DNA of 36,510 nt, taken from Cellulosilyticum sp. (GTDB taxonomy: Bacteria; Bacillota; Clostridia; Lachnospirales; Cellulosilyticaceae). A program made the translations under genes and the position numbers. Positions 16,139-25,348 of the stretch are shown here, piece after piece (position 1 is the first letter of the stretch; each line of letters starts with the position of its first letter). Where the stretch lies: assembly GCA_015058045.1 (NCBI GenBank), contig SVDC01000038.1, forward strand, positions 1 to 36,510, written 5' to 3'. Under the pieces are notes generated by a model. That model was not told the origin of the DNA and did no database searches. It saw only the letters and a list, made by a program, of their open reading frames with translations.

Positions 16139-17680
16139 TTATTCAAATTCAATCGTTGCTGGTGGTTTTCCTGTACAGTCGTACATTACACGGTTAACCC
16201 CTTTAACTTCATTTACGATTCTAGTAGTAACTTTTCCAAGTACTTCCCATGGAAGGTCAGCTGATTCTGCTGTCATGAAGTCTGATGTTGTTACGGCACG
16301 AAGTGCTACTGCGTAGTCGTATGTTCTTTCGTCTCCCATAACACCTACTGAGCGCATGTTAGTAAGGGCTGCGAAGTATTGACCTAAGTTTTTATCTACG
16401 CCTGCTTTTGCGATTTCTTCACGGTAGATCCAGTCAGCATCTTGTACGATACGTACTTTTTCTGCTGTTACTTCACCGATGATACGGATTCCAAGTCCTG
16501 GACCTGGGAATGGTTGTCTAAATACTAAGTAGTCTGGAATACCTAATTCTTGACCTACTTTTCGTACTTCATCTTTAAATAATAATCTAAGTGGTTCTAC
16601 AATTTCTTTGAAATCTACACAGTCTGGAAGTCCACCTACATTATGGTGTGATTTAATCACTGCTGATTTACCAAGACCACTTTCAATAACGTCTGGATAG
16701 ATTGTTCCTTGTACAAGGTAATCTACTGCTCCGATTTTCTTTGCTTCTTCTTCAAATACACGGATGAATTCTTCGCCAATAATTTTTCTTTTAGCTTCTG
16801 GTTCTTCTACGCCTGCAAGTTTTGCATAGAATCGATCTTGTGCATTAACTCGGATAAAGTTAAGATCATATGGGCCTTCTGGACCAAATACTGCTTCTAC
16901 TTCATCACCCTCATTTTTTCTAAGTAAACCGTGGTCTACGAATACACAAGTTAATTGTTTACCGATTGCTTTAGAAAGCATAACTGCTGCAACTGATGAA
17001 TCTACGCCACCTGAAAGTGCACATAATACTTTTCCATCACCAATTTTTTCACGAAGTGCTGCAATGCTTGATTCTACGAAAGAATCCATTTTCCAGTCAC
17101 CTTGACATTCACAGATATTGCGAACAAAGTTACCGAGCATAGTCATACCTTCTTGTGTATGCATAACTTCTGGATGGAATTGTACAGCATAGACGCCTTT
17201 TTCTGCATTTTCCATTGCTGCTACTGGGCATACTGGTGTATGTGCTGTTATTTTGAAGCCTTCTGGTGCTTTTTCAATATAATCTGTATGGCTCATCCAA
17301 CAAATAGTAGATGGTGATACACCTTCAAATAATCTTGTTGTTGTGTCTACATTTACTTCTGTTTTTCCATATTCACTTACAGGTGCTGTTGCTACTTTTC
17401 CCCCTAAAAGGTGTGCTGTAAGCTGAGAACCGTAGCAAATACCTAAAATAGGAATACCCATTTCAAAGATTTCTTTACTACAAAGTGGAGAATCTTCAGC
17501 ATATACACTATTTGGTCCTCCTGTAAAGATAATTCCTTTTGGATTCATTTCTTTAATTTTTTCTAAACTTATATTATAAGGATGTACTTCACAATAAACA
17601 TTGTTTTCTCTAACACGTCTTGCGATGAGTTGATTGTATTGCCCACCGAAATCAAGTACAATAACTAATTCATGATTCAT
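16139..17680 (-). CDS. guaA: GMP synthase (glutamine-hydrolysing)
   Basis: It converts XMP, ATP and glutamine to GMP in the cytoplasm, the last step of de novo GMP synthesis. The 513 residues have the usual order. The class I glutamine amidotransferase domain has nucleophile Cys in [15 protein letters not shown] and His in [11 protein letters not shown]. The ATP pyrophosphatase domain carries [14 protein letters not shown] near residue 225. The C-terminal dimerisation domain ends KPPATIEFE. Length matches the family. The gene follows guaB by 56 bases, with an AGGAGA-type site before ATG. Its 3' end is repeated in the fragment at 5752-6103. Confidence 0.98.
   Translation of the reverse strand: MNHELVIVLDFGGQYNQLIARRVRENNVYCEVHPYNISLEKIKEMNPKGIIFTGGPNSVYAEDSPLCSKEIFEMGIPILGICYGSQLTAHLLGGKVATAPVSEYGKTEVNVDTTTRLFEGVSPSTICWMSHTDYIEKAPEGFKITAHTPVCPVAAMENAEKGVYAVQFHPEVMHTQEGMTMLGNFVRNICECQGDWKMDSFVESSIAALREKIGDGKVLCALSGGVDSSVAAVMLSKAIGKQLTCVFVDHGLLRKNEGDEVEAVFGPEGPYDLNFIRVNAQDRFYAKLAGVEEPEAKRKIIGEEFIRVFEEEAKKIGAVDYLVQGTIYPDVIESGLGKSAVIKSHHNVGGLPDCVDFKEIVEPLRLLFKDEVRKVGQELGIPDYLVFRQPFPGPGLGIRIIGEVTAEKVRIVQDADWIYREEIAKAGVDKNLGQYFAALTNMRSVGVMGDERTYDYAVALRAVTTSDFMTAESADLPWEVLGKVTTRIVNEVKGVNRVMYDCTGKPPATIEFE
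16149..16174. repeat. 26-bp exact repeat in the guaA 3' end (partner at 5762-5787)
   Basis: Identical to the stretch in the guaA fragment and in the same orientation. It lies within larger, less perfect similarity of about 350 bases. Confidence 0.5.
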
Positions 17681-17736
17681 GATTTTTTCTCCTCCACTTT
17701 TATTGGCTCTGATATTACTTCACCCTCTATTATACC

Positions 17737-19221
<1,485 letters not shown>

Positions 19222-19275
19222 CTAAATAATACTTTCTTTTTTCGAACATTAGAAAGTTTTTTTGACATTTTGTAC

Positions 19276-19305
19276 ACTTTATCACATCCTTAAAGAGCCT
19301 GTCAA
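19276..19305 (-). promoter_or_regulatory. guaBA promoter, with a PurBox-like site downstream
   Basis: On the minus strand: -35 TTGACA, an 18-base spacer, -10 TAAAGT, about 85 bases before guaB. About 25-40 bases downstream (19238-19251) the plus strand reads TTTTCGAACATTAG, close to the Firmicute PurR box. I found only one such site, and PurR usually binds a pair. Confidence 0.6.
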
Positions 19306-19338
19306 GTTTAAAGCTGAAGTCTTTTTTTTCACTTTATA

Positions 19339-19560
19339 TTAATATATAAATATTTTGTCATTATTCAAAACAAAGCTAGTTATATATTGCGTGTAGATGC
19401 TGTTATTTATATTTATATATCTATGTATTTTTATGCAATGATCTACTTCTAGCAGTTTATTGGTTGATGTAATCTCCATTTCACACTCGGCTAAAACATT
19501 ATCACTCTTACATAGTGCCAATACTTCACTATGATTGTTTAAAATCTCACTGCTTTGCAT
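19339..19560 (-). CDS. Doubtful ORF or relic, no recognised function
   Basis: A 73-codon frame beginning MQSSEILNNHSEVLALCKSD, with weak ribosome-site support. The same frame is open about 20 codons further upstream (SVSIWLSQDPFEENRNEA) without a start codon. This looks like the end of a longer gene whose front is lost. The A/T-rich C-terminal part looks like non-coding drift. It lies in the 500-base gap between the guaB promoter and the terminator of the next operon. I would not rely on it being expressed. Confidence 0.25.
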   Translation of the reverse strand: MQSSEILNNHSEVLALCKSDNVLAECEMEITSTNKLLEVDHCIKIHRYININNSIYTQYITSFVLNNDKIFIY

Positions 19561-19637
19561 AATTGCTTCATTTCTATTTTCTTCAAAAGGATCTTGACTT
19601 AGCCATATAGAAACTGATCTAGTTAAGCAAAATCATC

Positions 19638-19683
19638 AAAAAAAGAGTGTAGCAAAACGATGAATCGTTTTACTACACTCTTC
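19638..19683 (-). terminator. Terminator of the H-domain/ABC operon
   Basis: AGAGTGTAGTAAAACGA pairs with TCGTTTTGCTACACTCT on the minus strand, followed by T7. It lies about 10 bases after the last gene of the five-gene operon. Confidence 0.88.
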
Positions 19684-19693
19684 TATTTTACTC

Positions 19694-20236
19694 TTATTCC
19701 ATGATAACGAATAAGTCTTCTGGTTTAGATGCCATAATACTTCTAGCAAGTTCTTGTCTTAATTCTAATAATCTTGCTTGATCTTCTTCTGTCATTGCCA
19801 CACCCTCCATCTTACATTTATATGCAAGTTTTGAGTATGTCATAAACTCTTCTGGAATAATGCCTTCTTTAAGATATAACTTTATTAATTGCTCTTTATA
19901 TCCAATTTCAAAGTAGTATCTACCACCATTTGGTGCTACTTGTCCTAGCTTATCATCTGAATATTCAAGGTCAGTTCTTAACTGATTATTTGTTTTAACG
20001 TGCATTACCATTTCAGTTGCATCAATAATCCCTCTACCATTTTGACCAATACCACTATAAAAACTAAAATGTCCTCTTTGTGGTACTTCATTAGATAGTT
20101 TTGGGAATGTCATCAGCATAATTTTAAAGGCAAGTGCTGCGCCGCCTATCATTTGTCTACCATGGTATTTTAAAATATCATCATAAGTGATTTCAATAAG
20201 ATCATCATGATCTTTTACTCTAACTACTTCTGCCAT
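19694..20236 (-). CDS. FmdE-like domain protein, last gene of the H-domain/ABC operon
   Basis: A 180-residue soluble protein. Its N-terminal half resembles the FmdE domain (formylmethanofuran dehydrogenase subunit E and relatives). KYHGRQMIGGAALAFKIML takes the place of the usual FHGHxCPG..LG motif, and GRGIIDATEMVMHVKTNNQL takes the place of CGVDAIQVxTGCTxGKGN. The His is kept, but the Cys residues that bind metal in classical FmdE are absent, so zinc or iron binding would be altered. Its enzymatic role is unknown. It starts 15 bases after the binding-protein gene, with AGGAG upstream, and is followed by the operon terminator. The FmdE call is moderate and rests on motif pattern only. Confidence 0.55.
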   Translation of the reverse strand: MAEVVRVKDHDDLIEITYDDILKYHGRQMIGGAALAFKIMLMTFPKLSNEVPQRGHFSFYSGIGQNGRGIIDATEMVMHVKTNNQLRTDLEYSDDKLGQVAPNGGRYYFEIGYKEQLIKLYLKEGIIPEEFMTYSKLAYKCKMEGVAMTEEDQARLLELRQELARSIMASKPEDLFVIME

Positions 20237-20251
20237 TACTATAAGCTCCTA

Positions 20252-21298
20252 TTATTTAATGAAAAGTTCCTCTGTGTTAAATGGTGCATCAATCATTTCT
20301 GTTTCATACATGAAATCTGCTACGTTTTGGAATGCTTTGTAATCCTCTTCTGTTACTTCAATATTAAAGTCATATTGAGCAAACATTTCTTCAACAGCTG
20401 CTTTATCTAAGTCTAATTCCTTTGCAACGATTTCCATTGTTTCATCGTGATTTTCATTGATGAACTCAATAACACTTTCTTCCGCATTCATAAATGCTTG
20501 TAATTCTTCTTTGTGTTCATTGTAGAAATCTTCTCTAACTGCTACAGCGATAACTGCATCTGTTAAACCTTTACCGTTTGTTACTAAGTGGTAACCTTGT
20601 TGTTTTGATTTATAAGCTGTAGGACCTGCAACTAATGCCGCATCAACACTTCCACCATCTAATGCAGCTTTTGCATCTGCGATAGACATATTTACATAGT
20701 TGATATCATCAAGTGTCATATTTGCTTCTTTAAGATATGCTACTAATAATTGGTGTAAGTTTGTTCCAACTGGACCTGCAACTGTTTTTCCTCTTAAGTC
20801 CTCTGCTGATTTGATGTTTTCATCTTTTGAATATAAGCAGAATGCTTCTGGAGATCTACTGTACATATTTAAGATTTTAATATCTGCACCATTTGCTGCT
20901 GCTAAAATAACAGAAGTTCCTCCAACAGCGTATAAGACATCTACATCACCTGATGCTAATGCTTGAGTTTGGTCTGCTCCAGATGTAATTTCAGCATATT
21001 TTACTTCAATTGTTTTACCATTTTTGCTGAACTCATCTACAATGACATTGTTATTTTTTTGAATAATACTTGGTACGTTAAGTGGTGATGTTACATGTGT
21101 AATTGTTAATTCATCTAATGTTGAATCTGATAAGTCTGTAGCTGTTTCACTTTCATTTGTGTCATTTTCAGCTGCTCCATTTTCTACTGTAGTACTTGCT
21201 GTATTTTCTGCACTGTTTGCTGAGCCACATCCTACCATAGATGATGCCATAACACCTGCTGCTAATGTTGTTGCTAATATTCTTTGTGATAATTTCAT
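20252..21298 (-). CDS. NitT/TauT-type ABC transporter substrate-binding lipoprotein
   Basis: A 348-residue surface lipoprotein. The signal MKLSQRILATTLAAGVMASS leads to lipobox MVGC (Cys about residue 24), followed by an acidic Ser/Thr/Asn-rich linker. The mature domain is of the SsuA/TauA/NMT1 class, with signs such as LASGDVDVLYAVGGTSVI and LRGKTVAGPVGTNLHQLLVA and DAALVAGPTAYKSKQ. Members of this family bind nitrate, taurine, alkanesulfonates, thiamine precursors and others, so the ligand cannot be named. It lies between the ATPase gene and the FmdE-like gene. The gene for the binding protein being fourth, not first, is unusual for this transporter class. Confidence 0.82.
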   Translation of the reverse strand: MKLSQRILATTLAAGVMASSMVGCGSANSAENTASTTVENGAAENDTNESETATDLSDSTLDELTITHVTSPLNVPSIIQKNNNVIVDEFSKNGKTIEVKYAEITSGADQTQALASGDVDVLYAVGGTSVILAAANGADIKILNMYSRSPEAFCLYSKDENIKSAEDLRGKTVAGPVGTNLHQLLVAYLKEANMTLDDINYVNMSIADAKAALDGGSVDAALVAGPTAYKSKQQGYHLVTNGKGLTDAVIAVAVREDFYNEHKEELQAFMNAEESVIEFINENHDETMEIVAKELDLDKAAVEEMFAQYDFNIEVTEEDYKAFQNVADFMYETEMIDAPFNTEELFIK

Positions 21299-21327
21299 AT
21301 TGTCTGTCTCCTATTATCCTTCTCTTG

Positions 21328-22041
21328 TTATATCACTTTTAAATCATCAATGATTTGTTTCTTTAACTGTAAAAACTGATCATCTAGTAAATCTCTATTT
21401 TCAGTTGTTCTTTCAATCTCATATTCCGATTTAACAAGTCCTTTTTCTAATATGACTATTTTATCGCCTAAAATCAAAGCTTCATCAATGCTATGTGTTA
21501 CAAATAAAATAGAACATTTCGTTTTGTTGTGTATTTTTAATAATTCCTTTTGCATTTGCTCTCTGGTAAAAAAGTCTAATGCTGAAAAAGGTTCATCCAT
21601 CATAATAAAATCTGGTTTGTAAGCAAATGCTCTTGCAATAGACGCTCTTTGCTTCATCCCACCTGATAACTGACTTGGGTAAGCATTTTCAAATGCACCA
21701 AGCCCTACCATCTCGATAATCTCTTGAATTCTTTTTTCATCTATTTCTTCTTTTTTAAGACCAAATGTAATGTTTTTCTTTACACTAAGCCATGGCATTA
21801 ATCGATCTTCTTGAAAAACATAAGCTTTTCTCATTACATCAGTTCCTAGAATCTCGCCTTGTTCAAAGTTCTCTAACCCAGCTACAAGTCTTAGTAATGT
21901 GGTCTTCCCACATCCACTTCTTCCTAAAATAACTGTAATTTTATTAGCCGATATATTTAAATTGATACCATTTAGAACTTTAACTGGTTCCTTTTCAACG
22001 GTATAAACTTTACTTACATTTACTACTTTAATCCCATCCAT
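21328..22041 (-). CDS. ABC transporter ATPase (SsuB/TauB type)
   Basis: A 237-residue nucleotide-binding subunit. Walker A GRSGCGKTT is at residues 40-48, the Q-loop is in AYVFQEDRLMPWLS, the signature LSGGMKQR is near residue 131, Walker B with catalytic Glu is FIMMDEPFSALD, and the switch His is in LFVTHSIDEAL. The Q-loop form VFQEDRLMPW is typical of the nitrate/sulfonate/taurine importers. Its start overlaps the permease gene by 14 bases, indicating translational coupling. Confidence 0.92.
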   Translation of the reverse strand: MDGIKVVNVSKVYTVEKEPVKVLNGINLNISANKITVILGRSGCGKTTLLRLVAGLENFEQGEILGTDVMRKAYVFQEDRLMPWLSVKKNITFGLKKEEIDEKRIQEIIEMVGLGAFENAYPSQLSGGMKQRASIARAFAYKPDFIMMDEPFSALDFFTREQMQKELLKIHNKTKCSILFVTHSIDEALILGDKIVILEKGLVKSEYEIERTTENRDLLDDQFLQLKKQIIDDLKVI

Positions 22042-22792
22042 TTTTCTCTGATCCTCTCAAAGCCTTATCAATGATCCACGCAAATAGTCGGTCTGTAACA
22101 TAGCCTACTACACCAATAACTAAGATCCCGACAATGACTTTATCTGTTCTAGACATTTGCTGTGCAAATAAAATCATATGGCCAAGTCCTGCTGAGGCTG
22201 CAATCATTTCTGCACTGATAATGGCACGCCAGCTATATCCTAATCCAATACGCATACCTACTAATATATCTGATATAGCATATGGTAATCTGATTTTGAA
22301 AAAGCTACTTACTTTGGAGTAACCATAAACTTCCCCAACTTCTAAGAGCTTCTTATCACAGCTCACAAATCCTTTAACTGTGTTTAAGTAAATTGGAAAG
22401 AATGCAGTTAAGACGATAATTCCAATTTTAGTTGTTTCTCCTATACCAAACCATAGAATGAGTAATGATATTAAGCTTAATGGTGGTACATTTTTTAGAA
22501 ACTGCAGAATGCCTTCATAGTAGTCGCTACACTTAGGTAAAATAATTCTAATCATAGCTAATGCAAATGCTACTAAGGTAGAAATGAAAAATCCTTTTAA
22601 TACTCTTATATAGCTAATATAGATATCTTCAAAGATTTCTCCACTCTTAACCATTTTTATAAAGCTATCCAAAACCTTAGCCGGAGTTGGTAGTATATAG
22701 GAACTTACTATACCCATCTCTGATACAATCGTCCAAATTAAGATGACTATGGCTACTGAGATAGACGTTTTAATTACTTTACTCTTGTTCAT
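22028..22792 (-). CDS. ABC transporter permease (SsuC/TauC type)
   Basis: A 254-residue permease with about six membrane segments, opening with ISVAIVILIWTIVSEMGIV. The text PTPAKVLDSFIKMVKSGEI after the first segment is typical of NitT/TauT permeases. The ATPase-docking loop is EVYGYSKVSSFFKIRLPYAI near residue 165. It overlaps the H-domain gene upstream and the ATPase gene downstream, by 14 bases each. It forms a homodimeric channel in this class. Confidence 0.9.
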   Translation of the reverse strand: MNKSKVIKTSISVAIVILIWTIVSEMGIVSSYILPTPAKVLDSFIKMVKSGEIFEDIYISYIRVLKGFFISTLVAFALAMIRIILPKCSDYYEGILQFLKNVPPLSLISLLILWFGIGETTKIGIIVLTAFFPIYLNTVKGFVSCDKKLLEVGEVYGYSKVSSFFKIRLPYAISDILVGMRIGLGYSWRAIISAEMIAASAGLGHMILFAQQMSRTDKVIVGILVIGVVGYVTDRLFAWIIDKALRGSEKNGWD

Positions 22793-23411
22793 CTATCAAT
22801 ACTCCATCTCCATTGTTACAACCTTGGTGACAATATAGCATTTCTACTAATTGATCTTCTTTATATAGACCATCTCTAAAATAAGCTTCTATGTTTTCTT
22901 TTCCAGAAACACTACCCACTTTTGCATCTAGTTCTGTAAAGTAACCTGGTGGAATTGGACTTTTGGCAAGGCATCTACCTTGGAGTTTTTGATTTCCTTT
23001 CAAGCATTTCAAAAATTCCTTCCAACTCACAAACTCTGTATCTTCTAGATTCAGCTTATTTCCATGGTCTGCTAAACTCTTACATGGTGTAGTGATAATT
23101 TTCTTTTGATTTTTTAAGTCTTCTCTATTTGCTATTTCTATCGCACAATGTATTAAAATTGGCTCAATAGGTGGTTCTATCATTTGCTCATGATTTAAAT
23201 AAGAACCTATTACCTCTTTTATCTTCGGACAACGTCTGTCTAAAATGGTTAATGAGGTTTGTTTTAGCGCATTTACATATTTTTCTTTTACGATTTTATG
23301 CCAATCTGTTTCTACCTCTACTCTTACGTAACCATTTTCTATTAATACATTGTCTAATTCTTCTTTTACATACATATTGGCTACGACAGGATTTATAAAA
23401 ATATACTTCAT
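22779..23411 (-). CDS. [FeFe]-hydrogenase H-domain-like protein, minimal and altered
   Basis: A 210-residue cytoplasmic protein resembling the iron-hydrogenase large-subunit C-terminal domain, without ferredoxin domains. Three landmarks appear in order. LDRRCPKIKEV corresponds to motif L1 (TSCCPxW), keeping the second Cys only. IITTPCKSLADHGNK corresponds to L2 (MPCxxKxxE), keeping Cys but not Lys. VEMLYCHQGCNNGDGV corresponds to L3 (ExMxCxGGCxxGGG), keeping both Cys. All four ligands of the H-cluster [4Fe-4S] part are therefore present, while the proton-relay Cys is Arg and the conserved Lys is lost. Catalytic hydrogenase activity is doubtful; Fe-S binding, sensing or another reaction is plausible. 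I chose ATG 23411 (GAAGAGG site). The longer frame from 23498 would start inside the -10 box. It is the first gene of the operon. Confidence 0.7.
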   Translation of the reverse strand: MKYIFINPVVANMYVKEELDNVLIENGYVRVEVETDWHKIVKEKYVNALKQTSLTILDRRCPKIKEVIGSYLNHEQMIEPPIEPILIHCAIEIANREDLKNQKKIITTPCKSLADHGNKLNLEDTEFVSWKEFLKCLKGNQKLQGRCLAKSPIPPGYFTELDAKVGSVSGKENIEAYFRDGLYKEDQLVEMLYCHQGCNNGDGVLIDEQE

Positions 23412-23496
23412 AGTTTCCTCTTCATATAAACCTAAATTTTGTCCTTCTTTAATCATATCTATCACTCTATAGAATACTTTTTGAAAGACATTACCC

Positions 23497-23525
23497 ATTA
23501 TATCTTATGGATTATTGACATTCAA
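23497..23525 (-). promoter_or_regulatory. Promoter of the H-domain/ABC operon
   Basis: On the minus strand: -35 TTGAAT, a 17-base spacer, -10 TATAAT. The -10 box contains the ATG of the longer frame, so the transcript must start downstream of it. This supports translation from 23411, with a leader of about 75 bases. Confidence 0.65.
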
Positions 23526-23530
23526 TATCA

Positions 23531-23557
23531 TTTTCGGCAAAATAGCTTTTCCGAAAA
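23531..23557. promoter_or_regulatory. Inverted repeat upstream of the H-domain operon promoter
   Basis: TTTTCGG-C-AAAA-TAGC-TTTT-CCGAAAA is near-perfect dyad symmetry ending six bases upstream of the -35 box. It is placed like an activator site, but could also be part of the preceding transcript's tail. Confidence 0.5.
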
Positions 23558-23589
23558 ATTATAATAATTCATTCTTACCCTTAAATCAC

Positions 23590-23630
23590 AAAAAAAACAC
23601 CCTAAAACTCAATATTTAAGGTGTTTTTTT
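23590..23630 (-). terminator. Terminator of the DUF6106 gene
   Basis: AAAAAAACACCTTAAA pairs imperfectly with TTTTAGGGTGTTTTTTTT on the minus strand. It lies between the DUF6106 stop and the H-domain operon promoter and separates the two units. Confidence 0.8.
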
Positions 23631-23659
23631 ATATTTATATAACGCATCAATCAGTTCTA

Positions 23660-24205
23660 TTATTGGTTTTTATTCCCAGCATTTCCATAGGTATTTTTTC
23701 TCATTACCTTATTAGGTGCTTGTTTATAAAGTTCATTCAAAAGGGTACTATTTGGTGTAATCAGAATTTTGCACATACCACTTTTTTCAGTATCTGTAAT
23801 AATTGCATATGTAGCTTCTTCATTTTTGTTATCACTTGCATTAATAACCTTTAATCCCTGCTTATTAATTGCACTTGTATGTCTTTCATCTTTAATACTT
23901 GCCATAACTTCTATTTTTTTCATATCAACTGTAAGAACTCTTTTACGAGTATTTCTATTATAAATTACATCAATATCTAACTCATTATTTGTTAAGATAT
24001 ACTCATATTCTCTACTAAACTTATTAAATAGAAAACCTGTCCCAAAAATAATCCCTACAATAAGTACTGGACCAATAAAATCTCCACCAATTATAAAAAC
24101 AATAATTGAAAGAATAACTGCTCCTAATACTAAACCTGTTTGCGCCATAACATCTTTAGATGATTTCTTTTGTTTAATAAGATACTCTTTAAATACTTCT
24201 GACAT
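23660..24205 (-). CDS. DUF6106-type membrane protein, hypothetical
   Basis: A 181-residue protein with two adjacent membrane segments at about residues 22-62 (TGLVLGAVILSIIVFIIGGD and IGPVLIVGIIFGTGFLFNKF), followed by a soluble C-terminal domain containing YEYILTNNELDIDVIYNRNT. That pattern, plus size, suggests the DUF6106 family common in Lachnospirales, which resembles bacterial PH-like membrane proteins. Its function is unknown. The ATG at 24205 has AAGGAAGGA at about nine bases; an upstream TTG at 24214 is too close to the ribosome site. It is monocistronic and ends in a terminator. Confidence 0.6.
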   Translation of the reverse strand: MSEVFKEYLIKQKKSSKDVMAQTGLVLGAVILSIIVFIIGGDFIGPVLIVGIIFGTGFLFNKFSREYEYILTNNELDIDVIYNRNTRKRVLTVDMKKIEVMASIKDERHTSAINKQGLKVINASDNKNEEATYAIITDTEKSGMCKILITPNSTLLNELYKQAPNKVMRKNTYGNAGNKNQ

Positions 24206-24401
24206 GCTCCACAATCCTTCCTTTATCCTATGGTCTATATATAATAAAATACTATAAAATACCTAACTTTTCAATATTTACAGTTACTTTTGCAGTATTT
24301 TTATTATACATAACAACTTTTTAAAAGCTTGTTCTTTTACTTCATCATACAGAATAAATATATAAATATTATAAATTTTATAGAACAAGGAGTGAATTTC
24401 A

Positions 24402-25241
24402 TTGGATATTGCATTCTATTTAAAAGCAGTCATTCTTGGAATTGTAGAAGGTCTCACAGAGTTCTTACCTGTCTCTTCAACTGGACACCTTATCATCTTT
24501 CAAAATCTGATTCATTTCTCTACTAACTCAGATTTTGCTAATATGTTTGCAATGGTTATTCAGCTAGGTGCTATTTTAGCTGTAGTCGTTGTATACTGGC
24601 AAAAAATTTGGGAAAGTATTATTCATTTACTTCCCTCTAAGACAAGACCCTTAGAACAAACTGGTCTATACTTTTGGCTTATGATACTCATCTCCTGCAT
24701 TCCTGCTGCCGCTATTGGGATTCCATTTGATGATGTTATTGAAACCAAACTCTTTAATCCTCTTGTAGTCGCTTGTGCCCTCTTTATTGGCGGTCTATGG
24801 ATGCTCTATGCTGAAAGTAAACTAAGAGGTAGTCATACCACTACCTTAGATGAAACCTGTATTACACCTAAAATGGCACTGATTGTTGGATTATTTCAAG
24901 TTTTATCCATAGTCCCAGGCATGTCTCGTTCTGCATCAACGATCATTGGCGGATGGGTCGCTGGCTTTTCTACCGTTGCAGGGGCAGAGTATTCTTTCTT
25001 CCTCGCTATTCCTGTTATGTTTGGTCAAGCACTACTAAATATCTTAGATGCACAAGGATGTCTTACTTCGGCTGAATGGATAGGTCTTGGTATTGGCTTT
25101 ATAGTCTCTTTCCTTGTTGCACTAGCTGTTATTGGCTCCTTCATTGCATACCTTCAAAAGAAACCTATGAAAGTATTTGCTATCTATCGTATCCTATTTG
25201 CTTTCGTTGTGTTAGGTTGTGGCATGCTTGGATTATTTTAA
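24402..25241 (+). CDS. uppP: Undecaprenyl-diphosphatase
   Basis: This membrane phosphatase recycles undecaprenyl pyrophosphate, the lipid carrier for peptidoglycan synthesis; overproduction gives bacitracin resistance in relatives. The 279-residue protein has about eight membrane segments. Both catalytic motifs are present: EGLTEFLPVSSTGHL near residue 16 and PGMSRSASTIIGG near residue 170. I accept the TTG start at 24402 because AAGGAG lies nine bases upstream and the protein then begins at the usual place. It stands alone between minus-strand units and has its own terminator. Confidence 0.95.
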   Translation: MDIAFYLKAVILGIVEGLTEFLPVSSTGHLIIFQNLIHFSTNSDFANMFAMVIQLGAILAVVVVYWQKIWESIIHLLPSKTRPLEQTGLYFWLMILISCIPAAAIGIPFDDVIETKLFNPLVVACALFIGGLWMLYAESKLRGSHTTTLDETCITPKMALIVGLFQVLSIVPGMSRSASTIIGGWVAGFSTVAGAEYSFFLAIPVMFGQALLNILDAQGCLTSAEWIGLGIGFIVSFLVALAVIGSFIAYLQKKPMKVFAIYRILFAFVVLGCGMLGLF

Positions 25242-25252
25242 TACATAAAACA

Positions 25253-25291
25253 TAAAATGGAGGCATACGCATTGGCGAATCCTCCATTTTA
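25253..25291. terminator. Hairpin after uppP
   Basis: TAAAATGGAGG pairs perfectly with CCTCCATTTTA around a 17-nt loop. The T tract is short on both strands, so it may serve weakly in both directions. Confidence 0.7.
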
Positions 25292-25348
25292 CATTTCTTA
25301 CTAATTTGCAACTAATCTTTTGATCGATATCTCTTATATTCTATGGTA

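Noticed and set aside
20700..20966. Possible small plus-strand gene within the binding-protein gene
   Set aside because: It is a shadow frame of an intact lipoprotein gene.
23412..23498. Longer N-terminus for the H-domain-like protein (start at 23498)
   Set aside because: The ATG is part of the TATAAT -10 box and has no ribosome site, whereas ATG 23411 has GAAGAGG.
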